From: Pseudomonadota bacterium | Lineage (GTDB): Bacteria > Pseudomonadota > Alphaproteobacteria > Rhizobiales > Beijerinckiaceae | DNA: 6,967 nt | Reading direction: 5' to 3' | Assembly: GCA_028876585.1 (NCBI GenBank) | Contig: JAGWRL010000355.1 | Location: 1-6,967, forward strand | Shown here: positions 1 to 5,321 of the stretch, in pieces | How the letters are laid out: each line of letters opens with the position of its first letter | Numbering within the stretch: position 1 is the stretch's first letter | The notes under the pieces: model-generated | Told to the model about the DNA's origin: nothing | What the model saw: only the letters and a program-made list of their open reading frames with translations | Databases searched by the model: none | Made by a program: the position numbers and the translations under genes

Positions 1-396
1 CAATCGGGCCGCGGCGGCAAGGGCCAGACCGCGCGTTCGGGCGTGCGCATCAAGGGCTTCGAGGGCGGCCAGATGCCGCTGCATCGGCGGCTGCCGAAGC
101 GTGGCTTCAACCCGCCCAATCCGCGCGATCTCAACGAGGTCAATCTCGGCCGCGTGCAGAGCGCGATCGAGGCCGGCAAGCTCGATGCGGCCAAGCCCGT
201 GACGGTGGAAGCGCTGGTGGCGGCGGGCGTGTGCGCCCGCGCGCGCGACGGCGTCAAGCTGCTCGGCGCCGGCGAACTGAAGGCGGCGGTGCATTTCGAG
301 GTGTTCGGCGCCTCGAAGAGCGCGGTCGAGGCGGTCGAGAAGCTCGGCGGTTCGGTCAAGGCGCTCGCGGCGCAAGACGCCCCGGCATCGGCCTGA
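1..396 (+). CDS. rplO: 50S ribosomal protein L15, 3' part (5' end outside window)
   Basis: Component of the large ribosomal subunit that binds 23S rRNA during assembly. The reading frame is open from the first base, giving 131 C-terminal residues and a TGA stop at 394-396. The visible start is the glycine-rich basic region ([13 protein letters not shown]), followed by the hallmark segment [18 protein letters not shown]. The C-terminal half carries the L15 signature pattern ([20 protein letters not shown], then [10 protein letters not shown]). About 25-30 N-terminal residues are missing, judged from the usual length near 160. A methionine codon does not occur near the window edge, and GTG at 43 is internal rather than the true start. 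L15 is normally followed by secY in the spc operon; that order is kept here, but with a long structured gap. Identity is very secure. Confidence 0.97.
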   Translation, partial: QSGRGGKGQTARSGVRIKGFEGGQMPLHRRLPKRGFNPPNPRDLNEVNLGRVQSAIEAGKLDAAKPVTVEALVAAGVCARARDGVKLLGAGELKAAVHFEVFGASKSAVEAVEKLGGSVKALAAQDAPASA

Positions 397-420
397 CGAC
401 CCCGATGGGGTCGACATCGC

Positions 421-434
421 GGTTCATCTGAACC
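421..434 (+). other. Short perfect hairpin downstream of rplO
   Basis: GGTTC (421-425) and GAACC (430-434) form a perfect 5-bp stem around an ATCT loop, 24 nt after the rplO stop codon. There is no T-run after it. It sits just before a much stronger hairpin, and the two may act together as an mRNA 3'-end stabiliser, RNase stop or attenuator. Function is inferred only from position. Confidence 0.45.
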
Positions 435-443
435 ATATGCACG

Positions 444-474
444 GGGCGACGCATCTGACGATGCGTCGCCCTTT
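444..474 (+). terminator. Strong hairpin, likely terminator or attenuator between rplO and secY
   Basis: GGGCGACGCATC (444-455) pairs perfectly with GATGCGTCGCCC (460-471) around a TGAC tetraloop. The 12-bp GC-rich stem is followed by only three T residues (472-474) and then GCGTGT, so the U-tract is weak. It is a credible intrinsic terminator for the upstream ribosomal-protein transcript, a partial attenuator, or a processing and stability stem-loop. It is unexpected inside the spc operon, where rplO and secY are usually co-transcribed with little spacing. If it terminates efficiently, secY needs its own promoter; I see no convincing -35/-10 pair downstream, which favours partial read-through. 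Confidence 0.65.
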
Positions 475-524
475 GCGTGTCAAAGCGCGTAAAGACCAGT
501 TGACGCGGGTGGATGGAGGCGAAG

Positions 525-670
525 GCGCCGTCATTGCGAGCGAAGCGAAGCAATCCATGGCTGGGACCACGCGACGGCGCGTTCGGTTTGACGGCGCGGG
601 TTGTGTCAGTTCCCGGGCCGCCGCTTCGCGGCGCGCCTGGATGGCTGCGCTTCGCTCGCCATGACGGCGC
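525..670. repeat. REP-like palindromic intergenic element with 34-nt inverted arms
   Basis: The left arm (525-558) begins GCGCCGTCATTGCGAGCGAA. The right arm (637-670) is its inverted copy, matching at 30 of 34 positions by my hand alignment. The spacer of about 78 nt holds a further hairpin at 619-633 (CGCCGC-TTC-GCGGCG) and two direct copies of ACGGCGCG (574-581 and 591-598). The arm core, TCATTGCGAGCGAAGCGAAG, resembles a dispersed repeat that I recall from many proteobacterial intergenic regions. Its translations give telltale strings such as CASLAMT and LLRFARND. No protein is encoded and no flanking target duplication is evident. It is probably a non-autonomous REP/MITE-type element inserted between rplO and secY, and its transcript could fold into a long imperfect hairpin. 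Confidence 0.72.
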
Positions 671-717
671 TAGCGGCTGCATCTGACACCCGCAGAGGTA
701 ATCAGCGGAGCACAAAC

Positions 718-2052
718 ATGGCGTCGGCGGCCGAACAGCTCGCGGCAAACATCAATTGGGCGTCGTTCGGCAAAGCCGAGGAACTCAAGAAGCGCATCTG
801 GTTCACGCTGGGGGCGCTGATCGTGTTCCGGCTCGGCACCTATATTCCGCTGCCCGGCATCGACCCGGCGGCGTTCGAGGCGTCGTTCACCGGCCATCGC
901 CAGGGCGTGCTCGACATGTTCAACATGTTTTCGGGCGGCGCGGTGCAGCGCATGGCGGTGTTCGCGCTCAACATCATGCCCTATATCTCGGCCTCGATCA
1001 TCATCCAGCTCTTAAGTTCGGTGATCCCCTCGCTGGAGGCGATCAAGAAGGAGGGCGAGGCGGGGCGCAAGACGCTCAACCAATACACCCGCTATCTCAC
1101 CGTCATTCTGGCCATTTTCCAGGCTTACGGCATCTCGATCGGCCTTGAGGGGCGGCCCGGCATCGTCGCCGATCCCGGCTTCCTGTTTCGCGTCTCGACC
1201 ATCCTGACGCTGACCGGCGGCACGATGTTCCTGGTGTGGCTGGGCGAGCAGATCACCTCGCGCGGCGTCGGCAACGGCTCCTCGCTGATCATTTTCGCCG
1301 GCATCGTCGCCCGGCTGCCGCAGTCGATCGCGCAATTGTTCGAACTCGGCCGGCAGGGCTCGATCTCGACCGGGCTGGTGCTCGGCGTGCTGGTGATGGC
1401 GCTCGTCGTCACCGCCTTCATCGTGTTCATGGAGCGGGCGCAGCGGCGAGTGCCGATCACCTATCCGCGCAAGCAGATCGGCAACAAAATGTACGAAGGG
1501 CAGAGTTCGTTCCTGCCGCTCAAGCTCAACACCTCCGGCGTCATCCCGCCGATCTTCGCCTCGTCCTTGCTGCTGCTGCCCACAACCGCCGCCAATTTCG
1601 CCACCGGCGCGGCCAGCAACGGTTATCTCGCAACCCTGTTGACGATCCTGTCGCCGGGCGGCCCGATCTATCTCATCGTCTATGTCGCGCTGATCGTGTT
1701 TTTCGCTTTCTTCTACACCGCGACGGTGTTCAACCCGCAGGACACCGCCGACAATCTCAAGAAACATGGCGGCTTCGTGCCCGGCGTGCGGCCGGGCGAG
1801 CGGACGGCGCAATACATAGACCAAATACTGACTCGCATTACGGTGCTTGGCGCTGGATATCTGGCCATCATCTGCGTGTTGCCAGAGATGTTGCGCTACA
1901 ACGCGGCCGGCGCGTTCGCGTTCGGCGGCACCTCGCTGTTGATCGTCGTCAACGTGACGATGGACACGGTGGCGCAAATTCACGGACACTTGCAGGCGCA
2001 TCAGTACGAAGGCCTGATCCGCAAGGCGAAATTGAGGGGGAGAAAGAGATGA
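718..2052 (+). CDS. secY: Protein translocase subunit SecY
   Basis: Central pore of the SecYEG translocon in the inner membrane; it works with SecA or ribosomes to export and insert proteins. The product is 444 residues, normal for the family, with about ten hydrophobic segments. Recognisable landmarks are the N-terminal [24 protein letters not shown] (27-49), the plug and TM2 region [30 protein letters not shown] (68-97), [19 protein letters not shown] (179-197), the cytosolic loop with YPRKQIG (249-255), [16 protein letters not shown] (353-368) and [17 protein letters not shown] (402-418). ATG at 718 is chosen because GGAG (707-710) lies 7 nt upstream and the protein then starts [11 protein letters not shown] as in relatives. 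A TTG at 601 would add 39 residues encoded by the REP-like repeat and is not credible. The stop overlaps the adk start (ATGA, 2049-2052), implying translational coupling. Confidence 0.97.
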   Translation: MASAAEQLAANINWASFGKAEELKKRIWFTLGALIVFRLGTYIPLPGIDPAAFEASFTGHRQGVLDMFNMFSGGAVQRMAVFALNIMPYISASIIIQLLSSVIPSLEAIKKEGEAGRKTLNQYTRYLTVILAIFQAYGISIGLEGRPGIVADPGFLFRVSTILTLTGGTMFLVWLGEQITSRGVGNGSSLIIFAGIVARLPQSIAQLFELGRQGSISTGLVLGVLVMALVVTAFIVFMERAQRRVPITYPRKQIGNKMYEGQSSFLPLKLNTSGVIPPIFASSLLLLPTTAANFATGAASNGYLATLLTILSPGGPIYLIVYVALIVFFAFFYTATVFNPQDTADNLKKHGGFVPGVRPGERTAQYIDQILTRITVLGAGYLAIICVLPEMLRYNAAGAFAFGGTSLLIVVNVTMDTVAQIHGHLQAHQYEGLIRKAKLRGRKR

Positions 2053-2636
2053 GGTTGATACTGCTCGGGCCGCCGGGCGCCGGGAAAGGCACTCAGGCGA
2101 CGCGGCTGACCGAGAAGTACGGCATCCCTCAACTCTCCACCGGCGACATGTTGCGCGCCGCCGTGAAGGCGCAGACGCCGATCGGCCTCAAGGCCAAGGC
2201 GGTGATGGATTCCGGCGCGCTGGTCTCCGACGAGATCGTGGTCGGCATCATCGCCGATCGGATCGAGCAGCCGGACGCCCACAACGGCTTCATCCTCGAC
2301 GGCTTCCCGCGCACCGTGGCGCAAGCCGAGGCGCTCGAGGCGCTGCTGGCGCGCAAGCACATGGAACTCGACAAGGCGATCGAACTTGTCGTCGACGCGC
2401 CCAAGCTGGTGGCCCGCATCGTCAACCGCGCGGCGGAGGCCAAGGCGGCCGGCCATCCCGTGCGCAAGGACGACGACCCCGAGGTGTTCAAGACCCGCCT
2501 CGACGCCTACTTCCGCGACACTGCCGCAGTTACGCCTTATTATCGCGCAAAAGGGCTTTTGCGGGAGGTCGATGGCATGGCGGGAATTGGCGAAGTTTCC
2601 AAGGCCATAGACGCGATTCTGGCCCCGGCTTCGTGA
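2049..2636 (+). CDS. adk: Adenylate kinase, short-LID form
   Basis: Catalyses ATP + AMP to 2 ADP in the cytoplasm, balancing the adenylate pool. The product has 195 residues. The P-loop GPPGAGKGT is at 7-15, the AMP-binding segment STGDMLR at 30-36, and DGFPRT at 84-89 (R88 contacts AMP). The arginine-bearing segment [17 protein letters not shown] spans 138-154. The LID between about residues 122 and 140 is short and lacks the four-cysteine zinc-finger insertion of long bacterial Adks, as is common in alphaproteobacteria. The start overlaps the secY stop, and a purine-rich stretch (GAGGGGGAGAAAGAG, 2034-2048) supplies a ribosome binding site. secY-adk order is the standard spc-operon arrangement. 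The TGA stop overlaps the GTG of the next gene, which is unusual because rpsM usually follows. Confidence 0.96.
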   Translation: MRLILLGPPGAGKGTQATRLTEKYGIPQLSTGDMLRAAVKAQTPIGLKAKAVMDSGALVSDEIVVGIIADRIEQPDAHNGFILDGFPRTVAQAEALEALLARKHMELDKAIELVVDAPKLVARIVNRAAEAKAAGHPVRKDDDPEVFKTRLDAYFRDTAAVTPYYRAKGLLREVDGMAGIGEVSKAIDAILAPAS

Positions 2637-3676
2637 CGGGCGACAGACAAGTTGTCGTCGATCGGCGCGGCAGCGCCGGCTTTATCGTTCTCGATCGTCC
2701 GCAAGCCCTCAACGCCCTGACCTTGCAGATGGTGCGCGAGATCGCGGCCGCGCTCGACGCTTTCGAGCGCGACGCGGCGGTGCAGCGCGTGGTGATCCGC
2801 GGCGCCGGCGAGCGCGCTTTCAGCGCCGGCGGCGACGTGCGGTGGCTTTTCGAGCGCGGCCGCGCCGGCGATTATGAGGCGCAATCCGCCTTCTTCCGCG
2901 CCGAATACCGGCTCAACGCGCGCATCCACCGTTACCGCAAACCCTATGTCGCGCTGATCGACGGCGTCGTGATGGGCGGCGGCGTCGGGGTTTCGCTGCA
3001 CGGATCGCACCGCGTCGCGACCGAAAAAGCCAGTTTCGCCATGCCCGAGGTCGGCATCGGCTTTTTTCCCGACGTTGGCGCGACCTACGCCCTGCCGCGC
3101 CTCCCGCATCGCATGGGCGTCGCCATGGCCGCGACCGGCCTGCGCGCCAACGGCGCCGACATGGCCGCGCTCGGCCTCGCCACCGCTTATGTCCCGCGCG
3201 AGCGCCTGCCCGACTTGACCGCCGCGCTGGAGCGGCCCGGCGACACGAGCGCGATCATCGCCGAATTCGCCGCCGCCGCGCCGCCCTCCGCCTTGCGGGC
3301 GCAGGCGCCGATGATCGAGGCGGCCTTCGCGCCAGCCGACGCCGCCAGCATCATGGCGGCGCTGGCGGCGGCGGGAAGCGATTTCGCCGCCCGGCTGCGC
3401 GAGATGATGGCGCAAGCCTCGCCGACCAGTCTGGCGATTGCGTTGCAGCAAATGCAGATCGGCGCGAAACTGTCATTCGAGCAGGCGATGGCAATCGAGT
3501 TCCGCATCGTTACGCGCATCTGCCGTGGGCATGACTTCTATGAAGGTGTGCGAGCGGCTTTGGTCGACCGCGACAATCGCCCGCAATGGGCTGCGCGCCC
3601 CGACCGGGCCGAGATCGACCGCTACTTCGCCGCTCTGGACGCGGCCGAATTGACGTTTGAGGGAGACGCAATTTGA
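2633..3676 (+). CDS. 3-hydroxyisobutyryl-CoA hydrolase / enoyl-CoA hydratase family protein
   Basis: Crotonase-fold protein of 347 residues, best matching 3-hydroxyisobutyryl-CoA hydrolase, which releases 3-hydroxyisobutyrate from its CoA ester in valine degradation. Seen in sequence: FSAGGDVR (63-70) and [18 protein letters not shown] (114-131) form the CoA pocket and oxyanion hole. [23 protein letters not shown] (137-159) includes E139 and D147, which match the residues I recall as essential in plant CHY1. The C-terminal [12 protein letters not shown] (263-274) and [21 protein letters not shown] (299-319) are typical of the hydrolase branch and absent from plain enoyl-CoA hydratases. The GTG start is embedded in the adk stop (GTGA, 2633-2636) with no Shine-Dalgarno visible, so translation probably depends on reinitiation after adk. 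Exact substrate is inferred; another acyl-CoA of similar size is possible. Confidence 0.85.
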   Translation: MTGDRQVVVDRRGSAGFIVLDRPQALNALTLQMVREIAAALDAFERDAAVQRVVIRGAGERAFSAGGDVRWLFERGRAGDYEAQSAFFRAEYRLNARIHRYRKPYVALIDGVVMGGGVGVSLHGSHRVATEKASFAMPEVGIGFFPDVGATYALPRLPHRMGVAMAATGLRANGADMAALGLATAYVPRERLPDLTAALERPGDTSAIIAEFAAAAPPSALRAQAPMIEAAFAPADAASIMAALAAAGSDFAARLREMMAQASPTSLAIALQQMQIGAKLSFEQAMAIEFRIVTRICRGHDFYEGVRAALVDRDNRPQWAARPDRAEIDRYFAALDAAELTFEGDAI

Positions 3677-4134
3677 AATACGAGATGCGACAGAGCCGCG
3701 ACGGCGTTATCCGCATCATCGACCAGACGCCGCGCGCGACGGATGGCGGTTTCGCCGCCGCTTTGCCCGGCGCCGGCGAGACGCTGGTCTGGTTCATGCG
3801 CACCATGGCCTGCGTCTGGGTCGCCAAGGGCCTGTTCAACTGGGCCGTGCTGATGGGCCTCAACCCGCGTTTCGGCGATTTCACCATGCTGCCGCGCGCG
3901 TTGCAATCGACCATCGTGTTCTTCGCCGGCGCCGATCTGCTGGCCGCCATCGGCATGTGGCTGGCCGCGCCCTGGGGCGGCGTGCTGTGGCTGCTGTGCG
4001 CGGGAATTGAGGCGATTTCGCCGCTGTTGGGCGGCCGCGCGGCGATGCTCGGCGTGGTCGGCGTCGGCCTCAACCTGGGGCTGATCGCGCTCTATTTCAC
4101 GCTCAAATGGCGCGCCGATCAGGAAAGAAGGTGA
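3673..4134 (+). CDS. DUF6163-like integral membrane protein, function unknown
   Basis: The protein has 153 residues with a polar N-terminal tail of about 38 residues and four predicted transmembrane helices at about 40-62, 78-98, 101-119 and 124-146. It ends in a short basic tail (KWRADQERR). It has no catalytic motif that I recognise. It resembles the DUF6163 family of small alphaproteobacterial membrane proteins; that assignment is from memory and moderate. The TTG at 3673 is preferred because GGGAG (3661-3665) lies 7 nt upstream and because it overlaps the preceding stop as TTGA (3673-3676). ATG at 3685 would place that site 19 nt away. It is the last gene of the overlapping chain from secY and lies immediately upstream of an LdtR-type regulator, so a cell-envelope role is plausible but unproven. 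Confidence 0.8.
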   Translation: MKYEMRQSRDGVIRIIDQTPRATDGGFAAALPGAGETLVWFMRTMACVWVAKGLFNWAVLMGLNPRFGDFTMLPRALQSTIVFFAGADLLAAIGMWLAAPWGGVLWLLCAGIEAISPLLGGRAAMLGVVGVGLNLGLIALYFTLKWRADQERR

Positions 4135-4361
4135 ACGGTTGGCAACGTTGAGCAATAGTAAATCCCACATCCACCTCTAGTCGTGGTTAAGCGACTTACA
4201 TAGTAAATTTCGGTTTGAATTCAGGTCCGATTCACCCAAATCAGGAAACTCTGGATTCATCTTGAGCTTTAAACTCGTATTCAGTCGCCTGCCCTATAGT
4301 CCATTTCATCGAAGGCCGGATAATAACTCGGTCAAGGCGGAACACTAGAGGCGGGATCGAC
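4135..4361 (+). promoter_or_regulatory. AT-rich regulatory gap upstream of the LdtR-type gene
   Basis: This 227-bp gap is visibly richer in A and T than the surrounding genes and has no ORF. It contains a 9-bp direct repeat ATAGTAAAT (4155-4163 and 4200-4208), a small inverted repeat AGTCG/CGACT (4179-4183 and 4192-4196), four ATTCA motifs (4219, 4230, 4255 and 4279) including the palindrome TGAATTCA (4216-4223), and a -10-like TATAGT (4295-4300). No good -35 pairs with that -10 at normal spacing. GAGGCGGG (4348-4355) precedes the ATG at 4362 as the likely ribosome binding site. It probably carries the ldtR promoter and possibly autoregulatory sites. No convincing U-tract terminator for the upstream operon is visible here. 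Confidence 0.5.
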
Positions 4362-4874
4362 ATGAACATGCTGGCGAAAAAGGAAGAGGTTCAGGTCCGC
4401 GCGGAACGTATTGCGACCGTGCGTCCGGTGTATCTCGAAACCCTCAACATGGTGGAGCGGCTGCATCGCCGGTTGCTCGACGTCATCAAGGACGAGTTCG
4501 ACCGCCGCGGCCGCTCGGACGTCAACGCCGTGCAGGCTTTGCTGTTGTACAACATCGGCGACAAGGAATTGACCGCCGGCGAGTTGCGCACGCGCGGCTA
4601 TTATCTCGGCTCGAACGTCTCCTACAACGTCAAGAAACTGGTCGAGATGGGCTATCTCCACCACGCCCGCTCGCGCGTCGACCGCCGCTCGGTGCGCATC
4701 AGCCTGACCGAGAAGGGCAGCGACGTGCACAACATCGTCGTCAGCCTGTACGAGAAGCACGCGATGACGGTCGAGCAGATCGGCGGCGTCATCACCGACG
4801 ATTTCCAGCGCATGAACCAGTCGCTGGCGCGGCTGGAGCGCTTCTGGACCGACCAGATCAAGTTCCGTCTCTGA
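4362..4874 (+). CDS. ldtR: MarR/winged-helix transcriptional regulator, LdtR type
   Basis: Cytoplasmic DNA-binding regulator of 170 residues. The N-terminal helix RPVYLETLNMVERLHRRLLDVIKDEFDRRGRSDVNAVQ (21-58) leads into the helix-turn-helix (about 68-100; LTAGELRTRGYYLGSNVSYNVKKLVEMGYL). The wing is SRVDRRSVRISLTEKG (104-119), and the C-terminal helices (about 124-166) presumably dimerise. The RGYYLGSNVSYNVKKLVEMG segment is characteristic of the very conserved Rhizobiales MarR protein named LdtR in Liberibacter asiaticus and Sinorhizobium, where it controls the L,D-transpeptidase gene ldtP and stress tolerance. No ldtP is in this window. ATG at 4362 is used; a second ATG at 4368 is possible. 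It stands alone, with its own upstream region and an intrinsic terminator 30 nt after the stop. Family assignment is strong, and the LdtR name is from remembered similarity. Confidence 0.82.
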   Translation: MNMLAKKEEVQVRAERIATVRPVYLETLNMVERLHRRLLDVIKDEFDRRGRSDVNAVQALLLYNIGDKELTAGELRTRGYYLGSNVSYNVKKLVEMGYLHHARSRVDRRSVRISLTEKGSDVHNIVVSLYEKHAMTVEQIGGVITDDFQRMNQSLARLERFWTDQIKFRL

Positions 4875-4903
4875 GCGGCTTCGGACCTCCGCCAGAAACC
4901 CCT

Positions 4904-4927
4904 GGGCGCCGCGAGGCGCCCTTTTTT
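4904..4927 (+). terminator. Rho-independent terminator after the LdtR-type gene
   Basis: GGGCGCC (4904-4910) and GGCGCCC (4915-4921) form a perfect 7-bp stem around a GCGA loop, followed by six T residues (4922-4927). It lies 30 nt after the stop at 4874. On the minus strand the stem is preceded by an A-tract but is followed by CAGGGGTTTC, so it is a weaker terminator for the convergent DUF1127 gene, although it may serve both. Confidence 0.9.
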
Positions 4928-4940
4928 ATTGAGCCCGCCT

Positions 4941-5216
4941 TTACTCCGCCGCCATCGGCAGCGACGTCGCGCGAACCGGCCGCCGCACCCGGCGCGCCCA
5001 AAATTCCCGCTCGGCCGCGCGCTTTGCCAGCACGACGCTCGGATCGACGCCTAAGCCAAGCGCCGTCGCGTCGCGCAAATCCTGACGCGACAGGCCGATG
5101 TCGGCCAGGCCGCGATCATCGAGTTGCGCCAGATCGGCGAGCACCCGGCGATGCTCGGCGACGCGAACCCACCAGACAATCGGAAACAGCGCGGCGGAAA
5201 CGAAGCGGCGAAACAT
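4941..5216 (-). CDS. DUF1127 (YjiS-like) small protein
   Basis: The protein has 91 residues. The DUF1127 core covers about residues 14-50 and ends in LADLAQLDDRGLADIGLSRQDL (26-47), with the family's L-D-x-x-x-L-x-D-I-G-L-S-R pattern. An unusually long tail (51-91) follows, with a basic stretch RAAEREFWARRVRRPVR (66-82). The first 18 residues are amphipathic to hydrophobic (FRRFVSAALFPIVWWVR). Small Arg-rich DUF1127 proteins in Agrobacterium and Rhodobacter (CcaF1) have been linked to RNA turnover and phosphate or stress responses; applying that here is inference, because the long tail differs from the 45-50 residue forms. ATG at 5216 is fixed by an excellent GAGGAG 6 nt upstream. An in-frame upstream extension to 5645 runs through the divergent MocR gene and is spurious. 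It is divergent from the MocR gene, 105 bp apart. Confidence 0.88.
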   Translation of the reverse strand: MFRRFVSAALFPIVWWVRVAEHRRVLADLAQLDDRGLADIGLSRQDLRDATALGLGVDPSVVLAKRAAEREFWARRVRRPVRATSLPMAAE

Positions 5217-5233
5217 GGTTTTCTCCTCGTGCC

Positions 5234-5244
5234 GGCAAATTGCC
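5234..5244. promoter_or_regulatory. Perfect small palindrome in the DUF1127 leader
   Basis: GGCAA-A-TTGCC is a perfect 11-bp palindrome lying 18 nt upstream of the DUF1127 start codon, in its presumed 5' leader. It could be a protein-binding site. The single central base makes an RNA hairpin unlikely. Short length leaves chance occurrence open. Confidence 0.25.
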
Positions 5245-5256
5245 GCGCCGCCCGGC

Positions 5257-5284
5257 TTGACGACAGGTACAAATTCGCGACAAT
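5257..5284 (+). promoter_or_regulatory. Candidate promoter of the MocR gene
   Basis: TTGACG (5257-5262) matches the -35 consensus at five of six positions. After 16 nt comes GACAAT (5279-5284), which matches the -10 consensus at four of six. Transcription would begin near 5291, leaving a leader of about 30 nt before the ATG at 5322. A GGTACA half-site lies inside the spacer. Predicted by eye; no transcript data. Confidence 0.45.
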
Positions 5285-5305
5285 CGGCGAAACTGTACCG
5301 ATACA
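5264..5305. promoter_or_regulatory. Candidate MocR operator between divergent genes
   Basis: CAGGTACA (5264-5271) and TGTACC (5294-5299) carry an inverted 6-bp match (GGTACA/TGTACC). The right copy is also half of an imperfect palindrome, TGTACCGATACA (5294-5305). TACA half-sites recur at 5268 and 5302, 34 bp apart. MocR proteins typically bind two or three repeated half-sites next to their own promoter, and here the sites overlap the predicted spacer and start region. This would fit autorepression or control of both divergent genes; it is inference from sequence. Confidence 0.45.
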
Positions 5306-5321
5306 ATTTCAGGACAACCGG

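Noticed and set aside
500..528. TTGACG at 500-505 as a -35 for a secY promoter
   Set aside because: No plausible -10 occurs 15-19 nt downstream; the same is true for TTGACG at 588-593.
601..717. Upstream TTG start extending SecY by 39 residues
   Set aside because: The extension is encoded by the REP-like repeat (it reads CASLAMT, a typical repeat translation), has no family match, and ATG at 718 has a good ribosome binding site.
356..748. 130-residue minus-strand ORF over the rplO-secY gap
   Set aside because: It overlaps rplO, secY and the REP-like element; its sequence is repeat-derived and has no domain or ribosome binding site.
1012..2001. 329-residue minus-strand ORF antisense to secY
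   Set aside because: It is rich in R, H, D, Q and E with no domain, as expected from the antisense frame of a GC-rich membrane protein gene. secY on the other strand is unambiguous.
1236..2048. Upstream extension of Adk through secY
   Set aside because: Out-of-frame, Arg-rich translation of secY; Adk begins exactly at [15 protein letters not shown] from ATG 2049.
2540..3451. 303-residue minus-strand ORF antisense to the acyl-CoA hydrolase
   Set aside because: Low-complexity, Gly/Arg/His-rich antisense shadow; the plus-strand product has clear family motifs.
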